DNA of 64,000 nt, from NCBI GenBank assembly GCA_019636195.1, contig JAHBYA010000004.1, positions 1 to 64,000 of the forward strand, given 5' to 3'. Position 1 is the stretch's first letter. Every line of letters begins with the position of its first letter. Source of the stretch: Planctomycetota bacterium (GTDB lineage Bacteria > Planctomycetota > UBA8742 > UBA2392). This document shows, piece after piece, positions 8,621 through 17,339 of the stretch. The translations under genes were made by a program, and so were the position numbers. Below the pieces are notes generated by a model. That model was given only the letters and a program-made list of their open reading frames with translations, was not told where the DNA came from and did no database searches.

Positions 8621-9598
8621 ATGAGCGTGCACGTTCTCCGCTGCCCCAATTGCGGGGCTGACTTGGATGTCGCAGACAGCACAGAAACGATCCGGTGCAA
8701 GTTCTGTGGGGCGAGATGTCACGTTGAGGGCCACGGATCGACGATGCACTTGAGCCTGTTTGCGCAACAACTTGGCCGCATTGAGGGCCACGCGGCACGC
8801 ACCGCCGCAGAACTTGAGGCCATGCGTGTGCAGCAGGCTCATGGACTGGCCTCACAGTTCCAGACCGATGAGGCGCTGCGCAGGGCGGCGGCGGCTCAAG
8901 AGGCTGCTGCGCATGAGTCTGCTTATGCTGCACGGCTTCAGTCGGCTACCCACGGGGCAGTTATCGCGGCCAGCCAGCAGGTCGCGGCAGAGCAGGAACT
9001 GGAGCGGCGTAAGGTGCTGGGTCTGCGAAGCAAGTACACGTGGGCCTTGGTGGGATTCTACTTGGCACTGCTCGGACCGCTGGCTTTCGTCGCTTTGTTC
9101 GTGCTGCTCGTAACGCGGGAAAGTGCGGAACTGGCCGTAGGCACAGGGGTCGCAGCGTCAGTCATGCTGGCGTTCGTGCTCTGGATCCTCTCATCTCCAT
9201 TGTGGCTGACCTGCTACTTCCTGAGCCGTTACTACGGCAGGAAATTCAACTCAAAGGCGTTCCTGTACGGCCTGAAGGAAGTTCGCGTAAAGAGCCGTGA
9301 ACAAGTTCGATGGGAACGAGAGACCAAACAGATCGAGAGGAAGTGGAAGCGTGCGGTGAGATCACCAGCGGGGTCGGGTCTGGGCGGGGCAGTTGTTCTG
9401 GTCCTCGTCATTGCAGCGGGTGCTGCAATGTGTTCGCGAAAACCCGAGGAGCCAGCAAAGCAGCGAGGGACCCAGCCAACGCCAGCGAACGCGATTGACT
9501 CCAGACCGCCATCAAATGAAGTCGGCGAAGACGGATCTGCCCCCGCGAACGGACCAGTAGAGCCAACCGCAGGCAACGGGGCCAACACGCCAGACTAG
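8621..9598 (+). CDS. Zinc-ribbon membrane protein
   Basis: 325 residues, ATG at 8621 after GGAGAAGCCC. The N-terminus carries two CxxC pairs, CPNCGADL (residues 8-15) and CKFCGA (26-31), a zinc ribbon. A long Ala/Glu-rich helical region with coiled-coil character follows (about 50-130). Two hydrophobic segments lie at about 138-165 and 170-195, and a third, AVVLVLVIAAGAAM, near 250. The tail is Pro/Asn/Gly rich, low complexity and presumably exposed. I know no function for this arrangement; it is probably an inner-membrane protein with a cytoplasmic metal-binding head. It lies between two paralogous small genes. Confidence 0.7.
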   Translation: MSVHVLRCPNCGADLDVADSTETIRCKFCGARCHVEGHGSTMHLSLFAQQLGRIEGHAARTAAELEAMRVQQAHGLASQFQTDEALRRAAAAQEAAAHESAYAARLQSATHGAVIAASQQVAAEQELERRKVLGLRSKYTWALVGFYLALLGPLAFVALFVLLVTRESAELAVGTGVAASVMLAFVLWILSSPLWLTCYFLSRYYGRKFNSKAFLYGLKEVRVKSREQVRWERETKQIERKWKRAVRSPAGSGLGGAVVLVLVIAAGAAMCSRKPEEPAKQRGTQPTPANAIDSRPPSNEVGEDGSAPANGPVEPTAGNGANTPD

Positions 9599-9618
9599 GC
9601 AATCGAAGTTCACTTTTT

Positions 9619-9656
9619 GCGCCGCAGGGCTTGCGCCCTGCGGCGCGTTTTCATTT
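9619..9656 (+). terminator. Strong intrinsic terminator
   Basis: Stem GCGCCGCAGGGC / GCCCTGCGGCGC (12 bp, loop TTGC) is followed by GTTTTCATTT. The ribosome binding site of the next gene (TGGAGG) directly abuts the T-tract. Confidence 0.85.
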
Positions 9657-9665
9657 GGAGGCAAC

Positions 9666-10016
9666 ATGATTCAAGTTGACCGTGATTATCCCGTGTTGTC
9701 GTTGGCACAGCGTATCTGGCGTCGCCGAAAGAGCCTGAAGCTCTGCGGTGTCGTTCGCGACTTCCACGGCCTCAGTTGGCTGGTGATCGGTCGTATGCGC
9801 AATCCAAAGCGTCGCAATGGCTTCTTCCTGTTGGCGGCGGGCCTCAGGGTGCCGATCGACGTGGCCATCGATCGAAGCAAGGACTTCGAGTTTGTGGATG
9901 TGGACGAGGAGGCCGTAGCTCGCGTGTGGCTTCAGTACCGCTACAGCAAGAACGGTCAGGTCGTCCACAAAGTAAGCCTCATCCTCCCAAACGGTGAACC
10001 TGTGCTCTATGCCTGA
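9666..10016 (+). CDS. Hypothetical protein, paralogue of 7870-8217
   Basis: 116 residues with ATG at 9666, six bases after GGAGG. It is the second copy of the small family seen at 7870-8217: a central SWLVIG, a hydrophobic FLLAAGL, and the C-terminal VSLILPNGEPVLYA. The N-terminal region is more basic (RRRKSLK). The family is unknown to me. The gene lies between a strong terminator and a very long perfect hairpin, so it is probably transcribed alone. Confidence 0.65.
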   Translation: MIQVDRDYPVLSLAQRIWRRRKSLKLCGVVRDFHGLSWLVIGRMRNPKRRNGFFLLAAGLRVPIDVAIDRSKDFEFVDVDEEAVARVWLQYRYSKNGQVVHKVSLILPNGEPVLYA

Positions 10017-10024
10017 CAGTAGAG

Positions 10025-10081
10025 CCTCACCTGAAGCACTGGTGGGGACTCGGAGCGTCCCCACCAGTGCTTCAGGTGAGG
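10025..10081. repeat. 25-bp perfect inverted repeat with 7-base loop
   Basis: The arms at 10025-10049 and 10057-10081 are exact reverse complements (CCTCACCTGAAGCACTGG... on the left). The repeat starts eight bases after the stop of the preceding gene. It has no T-tract, and the right arm overlaps the start of the next open frame. It could terminate transcription, but its length and perfection are unusual for a terminator. Confidence 0.9.
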
Positions 10082-11146
10082 GGTCTCGTCTGTCTAGCCG
10101 CCGTCAACGTCCAAGAACTCCTGAGCCGTCGCTACGGCGAGAAGCACACCCGTGGCAAAGCGGGCGAGGAGAAGGCGGTGTTCGTCCGGACCTTCCGCAC
10201 GGATGACGGCTTCAAGTGCCGTGCCCTGTTGTCCGACCGCTACTTCCCGATCCGCACGCTGGACATGGTGACGATCGCGCTGGGTCTGGCGACCGGCAAG
10301 ATCGGTGGCAACACCGGCAACGGGGACAGTGCGATCACCGGGGCGTTCATGTTCGACCAGCACCTCAGTGTGCAGGGCTGCACGGCGGGCTTCGTCAACC
10401 CCAGCTTCGCCTTCGACCTGCGCAACCCGGATCGCGGAGTGCTGCACGCCGAGCGCATCACCACAGGCAGCAACGGCCAGCCGATTTTCCACTACCCCGG
10501 TGGTGCGAGCTATGCCCTCGGTGGCCAGTTCAACATGCCGCACGACGGCCCGAAGCAGCACCTCGTGCTGCCCGCAGCCCGGATCAGCAACAGCGAGACC
10601 GGAGGCGGCAGCGCCGAGATCCAGCCGATGCTGTTCGAGACCATCTGCACGAACGGCATGACCCTGATGATGGCGATGCGCCGGAACCACCTCGGCGGGC
10701 TCATGGAGTCAGCGGACATCTACGAGAGCGACTCGACGCGCAAGAAGAAGCTGGAAGTCGTCCTGTCCCAGATGTCCGACGCCATGAAACACGTGTTCGA
10801 CCTGAACAGCTTCGAGGAGAACTGCAAGAAGTTCCTCGGGCTCACCGAGATGAAGGTCAAGGACGTGAAGGAAACGGCGGCGCATCTCCTGTCGGCCATC
10901 CCCGGTGGCGACGGCCTGCTGGAGGATTTCCTGAAATCCTACGAGCAGTTCACTACGGGAGTGGACACGCTGTTCGACGTGCAGCGCGGCCTCACCAACG
11001 TGGCGCAGGATCAGGAGTTCGCCAAGCAGACGGCGATCGAGTCGCTGGCCGGATCACTGGTGCTGGGCGAAGCGAAAGTGCCCGAGCGCCTGCTCGCAAA
11101 GGTTGGTGGTCGAGTCGTGTCTCTGACCGTCCGGCGTGCCGCCTGA
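10067..11146 (+). CDS. DUF932-like protein, probably 5'-truncated
   Basis: 359 residues if the GTG at 10067 is used, but that start lies inside the right arm of the perfect inverted repeat and has no good ribosome binding site. The body resembles phage/plasmid-type DUF932 proteins: RALLSDRYFPIRTLDM, later ISNSETGGGSAEI and ICTNGMTL are the kind of conserved blocks seen there. Members I know have a further N-terminal region before the 'LLSDRY' block, which seems to be missing here. I infer that the 5' end was lost in a rearrangement, and the gene may not be functional. DUF932 proteins are typical of mobile elements, which supports the island. Confidence 0.6.
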   Translation: MLQVRGLVCLAAVNVQELLSRRYGEKHTRGKAGEEKAVFVRTFRTDDGFKCRALLSDRYFPIRTLDMVTIALGLATGKIGGNTGNGDSAITGAFMFDQHLSVQGCTAGFVNPSFAFDLRNPDRGVLHAERITTGSNGQPIFHYPGGASYALGGQFNMPHDGPKQHLVLPAARISNSETGGGSAEIQPMLFETICTNGMTLMMAMRRNHLGGLMESADIYESDSTRKKKLEVVLSQMSDAMKHVFDLNSFEENCKKFLGLTEMKVKDVKETAAHLLSAIPGGDGLLEDFLKSYEQFTTGVDTLFDVQRGLTNVAQDQEFAKQTAIESLAGSLVLGEAKVPERLLAKVGGRVVSLTVRRAA

Positions 11147-11179
11147 TCTAACGAATTCCAAATGGTCGGAGGACAATCC

Positions 11180-12088
11180 ATGCGCAGACGTGTTGCCACT
11201 TTGCGGGTCTTGCTCGATAGGAAAATCGCCGATCGGCTGAGGCAGGTGATTGAGGGTGTGAAGCCTGCTCAGATTGGGCAGCAGGTGCTGAACATACTTG
11301 CCGCAATGCTGACGAAGTCATCGAGCGCCATTTCCCGGCTTGTGAAGAACGGGCTGCTAGACCGACAGGTGTCTGTGTTCCGGCCCAACCAGAAGCCAGT
11401 TCTTTTCCAACTGCCTTGCCGTGACTCAGAACAGCGAGATGCCGTTCGACGGCTGCTGATGGCGCTCGCCTGTGAACTGGCGGCACAGTTGAGCGGTCCC
11501 GTGATTCCAGATGCTTCAACCATACTCAAGGCAGTAGTCATGGAGTGGCTTGACACGAGTTCAGGGGATCGACGACCCGACGGGCTGAGAGCACATCGCT
11601 CCACACTAGCCGAACCGATTCAACTCCCGTCTCGACGCACTTCACTGATTTCCGGCCAGTTTCGGCGGCGTCGCAAGAAACCGCGAACGAAGGCCGTGAA
11701 GCCCCGTTTGGACCCGAATCAACCACATCCGGACTTTCCGGATGTATGCCGCGTACCGATTGCGTGGCGTCCAAATCGAAGAGGACGCCCCCCAAAGGAT
11801 GCTTTGCGCAATGGTCGTGGCGAATGGCTTCCGCCACCGGGTTGGCGCGTGATCCGAAATCGTTGGCACGCCCCGCTCACGTCCTGTGAGCCATCGAAGG
11901 CGCAGCCGCGAGGAAGAACTGGCGGCGAGAGTCTTGCGCAGCTTCCGCTATCCGCGCCGACACCGCCGCCAGTCCATGCGCCCCCAGAACCTCTGGTGGT
12001 TGCTGCCGGTCATCCACAGGCAGTGCCTGAGGGTCCCTCTGCCCCGCTCTCGGCCACCCCTGACGGCGAATCTTCGTCAGGGATGTAG
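11180..12088 (+). CDS. Basic DNA-binding-like protein with wHTH and AT-hook-like motif
   Basis: Start ATG at 11180 follows GGAGGA by six bases; 302 residues. The N-terminal half contains MLTKSSSAISRLVKNGLL, which reads like the recognition helix of a winged helix-turn-helix ('s.stvSRlv..gll'). The middle is strongly basic (RRRRKKPRTK) and includes RRGRPPKD, an AT-hook-like GRP core. The C-terminal 90 residues are Pro/Ala rich and probably disordered. A role in DNA binding or island maintenance is likely but inferred. This is the last gene of the island before the tRNA. Confidence 0.62.
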   Translation: MRRRVATLRVLLDRKIADRLRQVIEGVKPAQIGQQVLNILAAMLTKSSSAISRLVKNGLLDRQVSVFRPNQKPVLFQLPCRDSEQRDAVRRLLMALACELAAQLSGPVIPDASTILKAVVMEWLDTSSGDRRPDGLRAHRSTLAEPIQLPSRRTSLISGQFRRRRKKPRTKAVKPRLDPNQPHPDFPDVCRVPIAWRPNRRGRPPKDALRNGRGEWLPPPGWRVIRNRWHAPLTSCEPSKAQPRGRTGGESLAQLPLSAPTPPPVHAPPEPLVVAAGHPQAVPEGPSAPLSATPDGESSSGM

Positions 12089-12290
12089 CGATGGGCGAAG
12101 AAAGTCTCGACCTATCTACGGACAAGAGATCACGGGTATTGGCTACAGAGGACGGGCCTAGCTCGGCACACGGGGGCCTAAGCTGGAGGGTAGATGAACC
12201 GAGAAACACCCTTGCGAAAGCCCCTTCCAGCGGGGCTCCGCAAACCTTGTCCCTAACCTTGTCCCCACGAGCAATTCTGGCGTCTTCGGA

Positions 12291-12329
12291 ACAAAAGCAA
12301 GCGGCCTCCAGATTGGCTCTGGAGGCCGC
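12291..12329 (-). terminator. Terminator for tRNA-Arg transcript
   Basis: Stem 12301-12312 / 12318-12329 (12 bp) is followed, on the minus strand, by TTGCTTTTGTT. It lies just beyond the 3' end of the tRNA gene. Confidence 0.82.
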
Positions 12330-12337
12330 CTTATGGC

Positions 12338-12413
12338 TGGTACACCCGGCATGAGTCGAACATGCAACCTTCTGATCCGTAGTCAGATGCTCTATCCATT
12401 GAGCTACGGGTGC
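12338..12413 (-). tRNA. tRNA-Arg(ACG)
   Basis: Minus-strand cloverleaf of 76 bases beginning GCACCCG and ending CGGGTGTACCA with an encoded CCA. The anticodon arm is TCTGA-CTACGGA-TCAGA, giving anticodon ACG. The D-arm GCTCAATGGATAGAGC and a TTCGACT T-loop are standard. The first acceptor pair is a G-U wobble. Its 3' end faces the accessory genes, the usual orientation for an integration site. Confidence 0.97.
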
Positions 12414-12436
12414 ATTTTCGTTTTCTGGCGACGCAA

Positions 12437-12465
12437 CCGATACCGCTGTCCCCCTTTTGTGTCAA
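12437..12465 (-). promoter_or_regulatory. Promoter of tRNA-Arg
   Basis: On the minus strand, TTGACA (12465-12460) is followed after 17 bases by TATCGG (12442-12437), about 24 bases before the tRNA 5' end. Confidence 0.6.
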
Positions 12466-12584
12466 TGGGGCGCACGGTCGCTGTGCCCTTTCACCTGCAA
12501 CGACTTTGGGTTGCAGGCGGGAACCGCTGAACTTGTGGCTTCCGCGTTGGTTGACGTTGCGGCTTGGCCCGGAATAATGGCGTT

Positions 12585-13892
12585 ATGGCTGACCGCATCC
12601 TGGTGGCGGACGACTCGCGCGAGTTGCGCACCGTGCTTTCCGCGCAACTGCGCAAATTGGGCTTTGACGTGCAGATCGCCGTGGACGGCGTGGACGCACT
12701 GGACAAGGCCCGCACCTTCAAGCCCAGCCTCGTCATCATGGACATCATGATGCCCAAAATGGACGGACTTTCCGCAACCAAGAAGATGCGCGAAACACCG
12801 GACCTTTCGCACACGCCCATCATCCTGCTGTCGGCCTTGGGCGAAGAGCAGGACGTGGTCGAAGGCATTGAAGCTGGCGCCGACGAATACCTCGTAAAGC
12901 CCTTCCGGCAGGGCGAACTGGCGGCCAAGGTGCGCATTCTGCTGCGCCGCAGCAGCATGAGCTCGCGCAAGCTTGACGAAACCACCGTCGCCGGCCTTGA
13001 AGCACAGGAAGAAACCGACGCCCTGCGCAGATTCAAAGAAACCGGCCAGATCGTCAGCAAGGACTTTGCGGGCTTCACCATCATCGACAAGCTGGGCCAG
13101 GGCGGCACCGCCACGGTGTACCGCGCCATGGAGCCGGTAAACCTGAAGCCCGTGGCGCTCAAGATCATCAGCCCGTTTGCGGCAGTCAAAGAGGGCTTTC
13201 TGAAGCGGCTGTTGCGCAGCAACGAAATCAGCGTGAAGCTGGTACACCCGCACATCGTGCGCACCTTCACGATGGGCGAGTACCAGGGCGTGCACTTCAT
13301 GGTGCAGGAGCTGGTGGAAGGCCAGGTGCTGGACCACTTCATCCATATGGAGATCAAGCTGCCTGAGGCCAAGGCCCGCCGCTACCTGCTGCACGTGGCC
13401 GAGGCGCTGCACTACCTTGAAGAAAAGAGCCTGCTGCACCGCGACATCAAGCCCGGCAACATTTACGTCAGCCAGGCTGACGTCGCAAAGCTCGGCGACT
13501 TCGGGTTGACGCGCCTGCAGGACGACACGGGCCAAACCGCCGAAGGTTACCTGCTGGGCACGCCGCACTACATCAGCCCCGAGCAAGCCAACGGCGACAA
13601 GAATCTCGACATACGCAGCGACATGTACAGCGCGGGCGCGACTTTCTTTCACCTGCTCAGCGGCAACCCGGTGTTTCCCGGTGACAACCTGCAGCAGGTG
13701 GTGCTGGCGCACCTCACCAAAGACCCGCCGGGGCTGGCTTCGCAGGCGCCGGCGGTCACGCCCGAGTTCTGCTCGTTGATTGACCGCCTTGTGCAGCGCG
13801 AGCGCGACAAGCGCCTGCGCACAGCCGCCCAGCTGATTGACGCGCTCAACAAGCTGCCGCCGCTGCCCGCCGCGCAGGCCGCCGATGCTTGA
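12585..13892 (+). CDS. Response-regulator receiver fused to Ser/Thr protein kinase
   Basis: 435 residues from ATG 12585. Residues 1-120 form a receiver domain: acidic pair D9-D10, phospho-acceptor D53 in [12 protein letters not shown], and K105 in YLVKPF. A linker leads into a Hanks-type kinase with glycine-rich loop GQGGTATVY (about 171-179), catalytic lysine K193 in [13 protein letters not shown] (HRD at 285-287) and DFG at 305-307. All catalytic residues are present, so it should be active. No transmembrane segment is visible, so it is a cytoplasmic kinase probably controlled by phosphorelay. Its stop overlaps the start of the next gene by eight bases, indicating translational coupling. 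Confidence 0.93.
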   Translation: MADRILVADDSRELRTVLSAQLRKLGFDVQIAVDGVDALDKARTFKPSLVIMDIMMPKMDGLSATKKMRETPDLSHTPIILLSALGEEQDVVEGIEAGADEYLVKPFRQGELAAKVRILLRRSSMSSRKLDETTVAGLEAQEETDALRRFKETGQIVSKDFAGFTIIDKLGQGGTATVYRAMEPVNLKPVALKIISPFAAVKEGFLKRLLRSNEISVKLVHPHIVRTFTMGEYQGVHFMVQELVEGQVLDHFIHMEIKLPEAKARRYLLHVAEALHYLEEKSLLHRDIKPGNIYVSQADVAKLGDFGLTRLQDDTGQTAEGYLLGTPHYISPEQANGDKNLDIRSDMYSAGATFFHLLSGNPVFPGDNLQQVVLAHLTKDPPGLASQAPAVTPEFCSLIDRLVQRERDKRLRTAAQLIDALNKLPPLPAAQAADA

Positions 13893-14823
13893 CCTTGCCG
13901 CACAGCGCATACTGGTCACGGGCGGCGCCGGCTTTCTGGGCCGGCACCTGTGCGAGCTGCTGCGCGAGCGCGGCTGCCGCAACCTGTTTACGCCCCGCAG
14001 CGCGGACTACGACCTTGTGGATCGCGCGGCTGTGCGGCGCATGCTGGCGGCGTTTTCGCCGACGCTGGTGATTCATCTGGCTGCGCGCGTCGGCGGCATC
14101 GGCGCAAACCGCGACAACCCCGGCCGCTTTTTTCACGACAACCTGGCGATGGGGTTGAACCTGATTGACGAGGCTCGGCTGGCGGGTGTCGGCAAGTTCG
14201 TGCAACTGGGCACGGTGTGCGCGTACCCGAAGCTTACGACCGCGCCGTTTCGTGAGACCGCGCTGTGGGACGGCTTTCCGGAAGAGACCAACGCGCCCTA
14301 CGGCATTGCCAAGAAGGCTTTGCTGGTGATGTTGCAGGCCTATCGCGCGCAGTACGGCTTCAACGGCATTTACCTGTTGCCCGTAAACCTGTACGGGCCG
14401 GGTGACAACTTTGACCCTGCAAGCAGCCATGTGATCCCGGCTTTGATCCGCAAGTTCGCGGCTGGGGGCGACACGGTCGAAATCTGGGGCGACGGCACGC
14501 CCACCCGCGAGTTCTTGTACGTACGCGACTGCGCGCAGGGGATCATCGCCGCCTGCGAGCGCTACGACAACGCCGCGCCCGTAAACCTTGGCAGCGGCGA
14601 CGAGATCAGCATCAAAGAACTTGCCCTGAAGATTCGCGGGCTGACGGGCAGCAACGCCGAGCTGAATTTCGACCCCGGCAAACCCAACGGCCAGCCGCGC
14701 CGACAACTTGACACGTCAAGGGCCGAGCTTGCATTCAACTGGCACGCAACCACACCGCTGGATCTAGGCTTGAAGACCACCATCGCCTGGTGGCAGGCAC
14801 AGCAGGCCGAACACCGGCGGTGA
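13885..14823 (+). CDS. fcl: GDP-L-fucose synthase-like NAD-dependent epimerase
   Basis: 312 residues from ATG 13885. Extended short-chain dehydrogenase with N-terminal Rossmann motif TGGAGFLG (about 10-17) and catalytic YxxxK in [10 protein letters not shown] (about 136-140). The sequence [14 protein letters not shown] and the [14 protein letters not shown] block are characteristic of GDP-fucose synthases, which convert GDP-4-keto-6-deoxymannose to GDP-L-fucose. A related sugar epimerase cannot be fully excluded. GMD, the preceding pathway enzyme, is not in the window. It overlaps the kinase gene by eight bases. Confidence 0.85.
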   Translation: MLDLAAQRILVTGGAGFLGRHLCELLRERGCRNLFTPRSADYDLVDRAAVRRMLAAFSPTLVIHLAARVGGIGANRDNPGRFFHDNLAMGLNLIDEARLAGVGKFVQLGTVCAYPKLTTAPFRETALWDGFPEETNAPYGIAKKALLVMLQAYRAQYGFNGIYLLPVNLYGPGDNFDPASSHVIPALIRKFAAGGDTVEIWGDGTPTREFLYVRDCAQGIIAACERYDNAAPVNLGSGDEISIKELALKIRGLTGSNAELNFDPGKPNGQPRRQLDTSRAELAFNWHATTPLDLGLKTTIAWWQAQQAEHRR

Positions 14824-14828
14824 TGCGG

Positions 14829-16907
14829 CTACGCAAGCGCCTGCCGCAGGGTCTGCATGTCCGTAACGGGCGCGCGGCAGGCATAGTTTTCGCAGACATA
14901 GGCCGTGGGCTTGCCTTCGATTGCGGCTTGCGCCTTTGTGCTGGGGATCAGCGTTTCGATATCGCTGCCGGGCGTGCGCAACACAAGCAGCGTGCGCGGG
15001 TGCGGGTTGCGGCGCGCTTCCGCGAGCATCGGCTGTGCCTGCGTTGCGTCTGCCGCGGCAATTACCACTTCGCGCGCAGGCCATACCAGCCATTCCAGGG
15101 CCAACAGGGCATAGCCGTGCGCCGCTGGCATGGTGCTGATACTGCCGGACATCGCCTCCAAAATCCTCCCGGCAGCTTGCACGTACGCATCGCGTTGCAG
15201 CAGCCTGCCCAGCCGTACCAGCGCATACGCCGCGGCCGCGTTGGCGCTGGGGATTGCGCCGTCGTGGGTTTCGCGGTGCGGGGCAATCATCACGTCTTCT
15301 TCGTCGCTGCCAGCAAGGTGCAGCAGGCCCTCGTCGTGCATGAACAGCCGCAGCATCTCGGCGGCCAGGCGGTCAGCCTGTTGCAGCCAGCGTGTGTCGA
15401 AGTCGGCCTGGTACAGCGCAATCAAGCCGCCAATCATGAATGCGTAGTCGCCGGCAAAGCCCTTGATGGCAACCTTGCCCTTGCGCGCGCGATGCATCAG
15501 GCGGCCGTCAAAGAGCATGTTATTGAGTATGTACTCGGCGGCCTTTCGCGCGGATTGCAGGTATTCAGGCTCGGGCAGGGTGGCGCCGGCGCGTGCTAAC
15601 GCCGCAATGGCCAGCCCGTTCCAGTCGGCCAGCGATTTGTCGTCCAGCAGCGGGCGCACGCGCTTTGCGCGCTCGTCAAACAGTGTGTTGCGCCAGTCAA
15701 ACATGCGCTTGCGCAGCGCGGCTTCGTCAAAGCCGCGGGCGGATGCACTTTCCGCGACTGTGCGCGGCAAGTGCAGAATGTTGGCGCCGGTGGATTCGTG
15801 CGTGGCTTCGTCGCGGTAGTTGCCGGCCTCGGTGCAGCCCCAGACAAAGGCCGCCAGGTCGGCGTCGTTGCCCAGCAGCTGCTTGAGCTCGGCCATGCTC
15901 CAGACGTAGAACTTGCCTTCTTCACCTTCGCTGTCGGCGTCTTCGGCAGAGTAAAAGGGGCCCGCCGGGTCGCGCAAATCGCGCAGGATGTAGCCCGCGG
16001 TGTTGCGCACGACCTCGGCGTACTGCTGCTTGCCCGTGATCAGCCATGCGTCGAGATAGGACTCGATCATCAGGGCATTGTCGTAAAGCATTTTTTCAAA
16101 GTGCGGCGTCAGCCACTCGCGGTCGGTGCTGTAGCGGTGAAAGCCGCCGCCCACGTGGTCATGCAAGCCGCCGCGCGCCATGTTGTCCAGCGTGATCTCA
16201 GCCATCGAAAGCGCCTCGGATGCAAGCGCGTCCGCGCCCCTTTGCGCGTAGTGCAGCAGGGCCTGCACGCGATGCGGCGTCGGAAACTTGGGCGAGCCGT
16301 CAAATCCGCCGTAACGGGCATCAAAGCGCCGGGCGTGATGCTGCACGTTCTCGCGCAACGCGCTTTCGTCAATCTGGCCGACCGCGGGCGCGCCTTGGCC
16401 GCGCAGCCAGTCGGTGATGTGCGTGGCTTGTTCAATCAGGCGGGCGCGGTCGGTCTTCCACAGGTCGGCCAACTTGCCCAGCACGGTCAGAAAGCCCGCG
16501 CGGCCCCACTTGTCCTCGGGTGGAAAGTAGGTGCCGGCGGTAACTGGCTGGCGTTGCGGTGTAAGCCAAACGCTCATGGGCCAGCCGCCGTGGCCTTCGT
16601 TCAGGGCTTGCGTGACGGCCATGTAAACGGCATCAATATCGGGGCGTTCTTCGCGATCGACCTTGATCGGCACGAAGTTGGCGTTCAGGTACTCTGCGAT
16701 GCGCTGGTTTTCAAAGCTCTCGCGCTCCATCACATGGCACCAGTGGCAGGTGGCGTAGCCGATGCTGAGAAACACCAGCTTGTCGTCGCGCGCGGCTTTT
16801 TCGAACGCGGCTTCGCCCCAGGGCATCCAGTCCACGGGGTTGTAGGCATGCTGCAGCAGGTACGGGCTGGCTTCGTGGATCAGGGCGTTGGGCTTGTGCT
16901 CGGTCAT
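14829..16907 (-). CDS. Thioredoxin-domain protein of the DUF255/YyaL family
   Basis: 692 residues from ATG 16907 ([20 protein letters not shown]). The opening [21 protein letters not shown] is the signature of this family. The thioredoxin-like domain has CHWC at residues 54-57 (TCHWCHVM). The remaining about 500 residues form the (alpha/alpha)6-barrel-like part, with [10 protein letters not shown] and [10 protein letters not shown]. The biochemical role of bacterial members is unsettled. It is divergent from the TfoX-N gene with only 33 bases between starts, so the two probably share a promoter region. Codons upstream of 16907 are open but overlap that gene and are not used. Confidence 0.92.
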   Translation of the reverse strand: MTEHKPNALIHEASPYLLQHAYNPVDWMPWGEAAFEKAARDDKLVFLSIGYATCHWCHVMERESFENQRIAEYLNANFVPIKVDREERPDIDAVYMAVTQALNEGHGGWPMSVWLTPQRQPVTAGTYFPPEDKWGRAGFLTVLGKLADLWKTDRARLIEQATHITDWLRGQGAPAVGQIDESALRENVQHHARRFDARYGGFDGSPKFPTPHRVQALLHYAQRGADALASEALSMAEITLDNMARGGLHDHVGGGFHRYSTDREWLTPHFEKMLYDNALMIESYLDAWLITGKQQYAEVVRNTAGYILRDLRDPAGPFYSAEDADSEGEEGKFYVWSMAELKQLLGNDADLAAFVWGCTEAGNYRDEATHESTGANILHLPRTVAESASARGFDEAALRKRMFDWRNTLFDERAKRVRPLLDDKSLADWNGLAIAALARAGATLPEPEYLQSARKAAEYILNNMLFDGRLMHRARKGKVAIKGFAGDYAFMIGGLIALYQADFDTRWLQQADRLAAEMLRLFMHDEGLLHLAGSDEEDVMIAPHRETHDGAIPSANAAAAYALVRLGRLLQRDAYVQAAGRILEAMSGSISTMPAAHGYALLALEWLVWPAREVVIAAADATQAQPMLAEARRNPHPRTLLVLRTPGSDIETLIPSTKAQAAIEGKPTAYVCENYACRAPVTDMQTLRQALA

Positions 16908-16940
16908 CGAATCCTCTCGGGTCGAAGATAGCATGAACGC

Positions 16941-17285
16941 GTGGCGGTCAGTGAAGAGTTCCTGCAATACGTGCGCGACCAGCTTCGCGGCGTCGGCGAG
17001 GTCGACACTCGCCGCATGTTCGGGGGCGCGGGCATTTACCTCGGTGAAAGGTTCTTTGCGCTTGTCGATAACGACGAGCTCTTCTTCAAGGTCAGCGCCG
17101 CGACCCGCCCGCATTACGAAAGCGCGGGCAGCCACGCTTTCGAGCCGTGGGAAGGCCACGTCATGAACGGCTACTGGAGCGTGCCCGCCGAAGTTCTGGA
17201 CAGCGCCACCGAACTGGCGCAATGGGCCCAAGGCGCCCTGTCCGCCGCCACGACCAAACCAGGCAAGAAGAAAAGAAACGCCTGA
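16941..17285 (+). CDS. TfoX N-terminal domain protein
   Basis: 114 residues from GTG 16941. It matches the TfoX_N pattern: start [15 protein letters not shown], then [18 protein letters not shown], and [10 protein letters not shown] near the end. Stand-alone TfoX_N proteins are common. In gamma-proteobacteria the family is linked to competence control, but that role cannot be assumed here. The C-terminus is lysine rich (KPGKKKRNA). No clear ribosome binding site; the start was chosen by family alignment. Confidence 0.82.
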   Translation: MAVSEEFLQYVRDQLRGVGEVDTRRMFGGAGIYLGERFFALVDNDELFFKVSAATRPHYESAGSHAFEPWEGHVMNGYWSVPAEVLDSATELAQWAQGALSAATTKPGKKKRNA

Positions 17286-17339
17286 ACACGCCGCGCAACC
17301 AAGCGCCTGCGGCTCCAGCCGGCATAGCAGGGCGCTTGC

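Noticed and set aside
8379..9582. Repeated string ACCGCAGGCAACGG at 8379 and about 9569
   Set aside because: Only two exact copies; one lies in coding sequence, and nothing flanks them. Probably chance or too little to interpret.
11180..12088. Integrase or recombinase next to the tRNA
   Set aside because: No tyrosine recombinase R-H-R-Y set or serine recombinase motif is seen; the protein is a basic wHTH-like protein.
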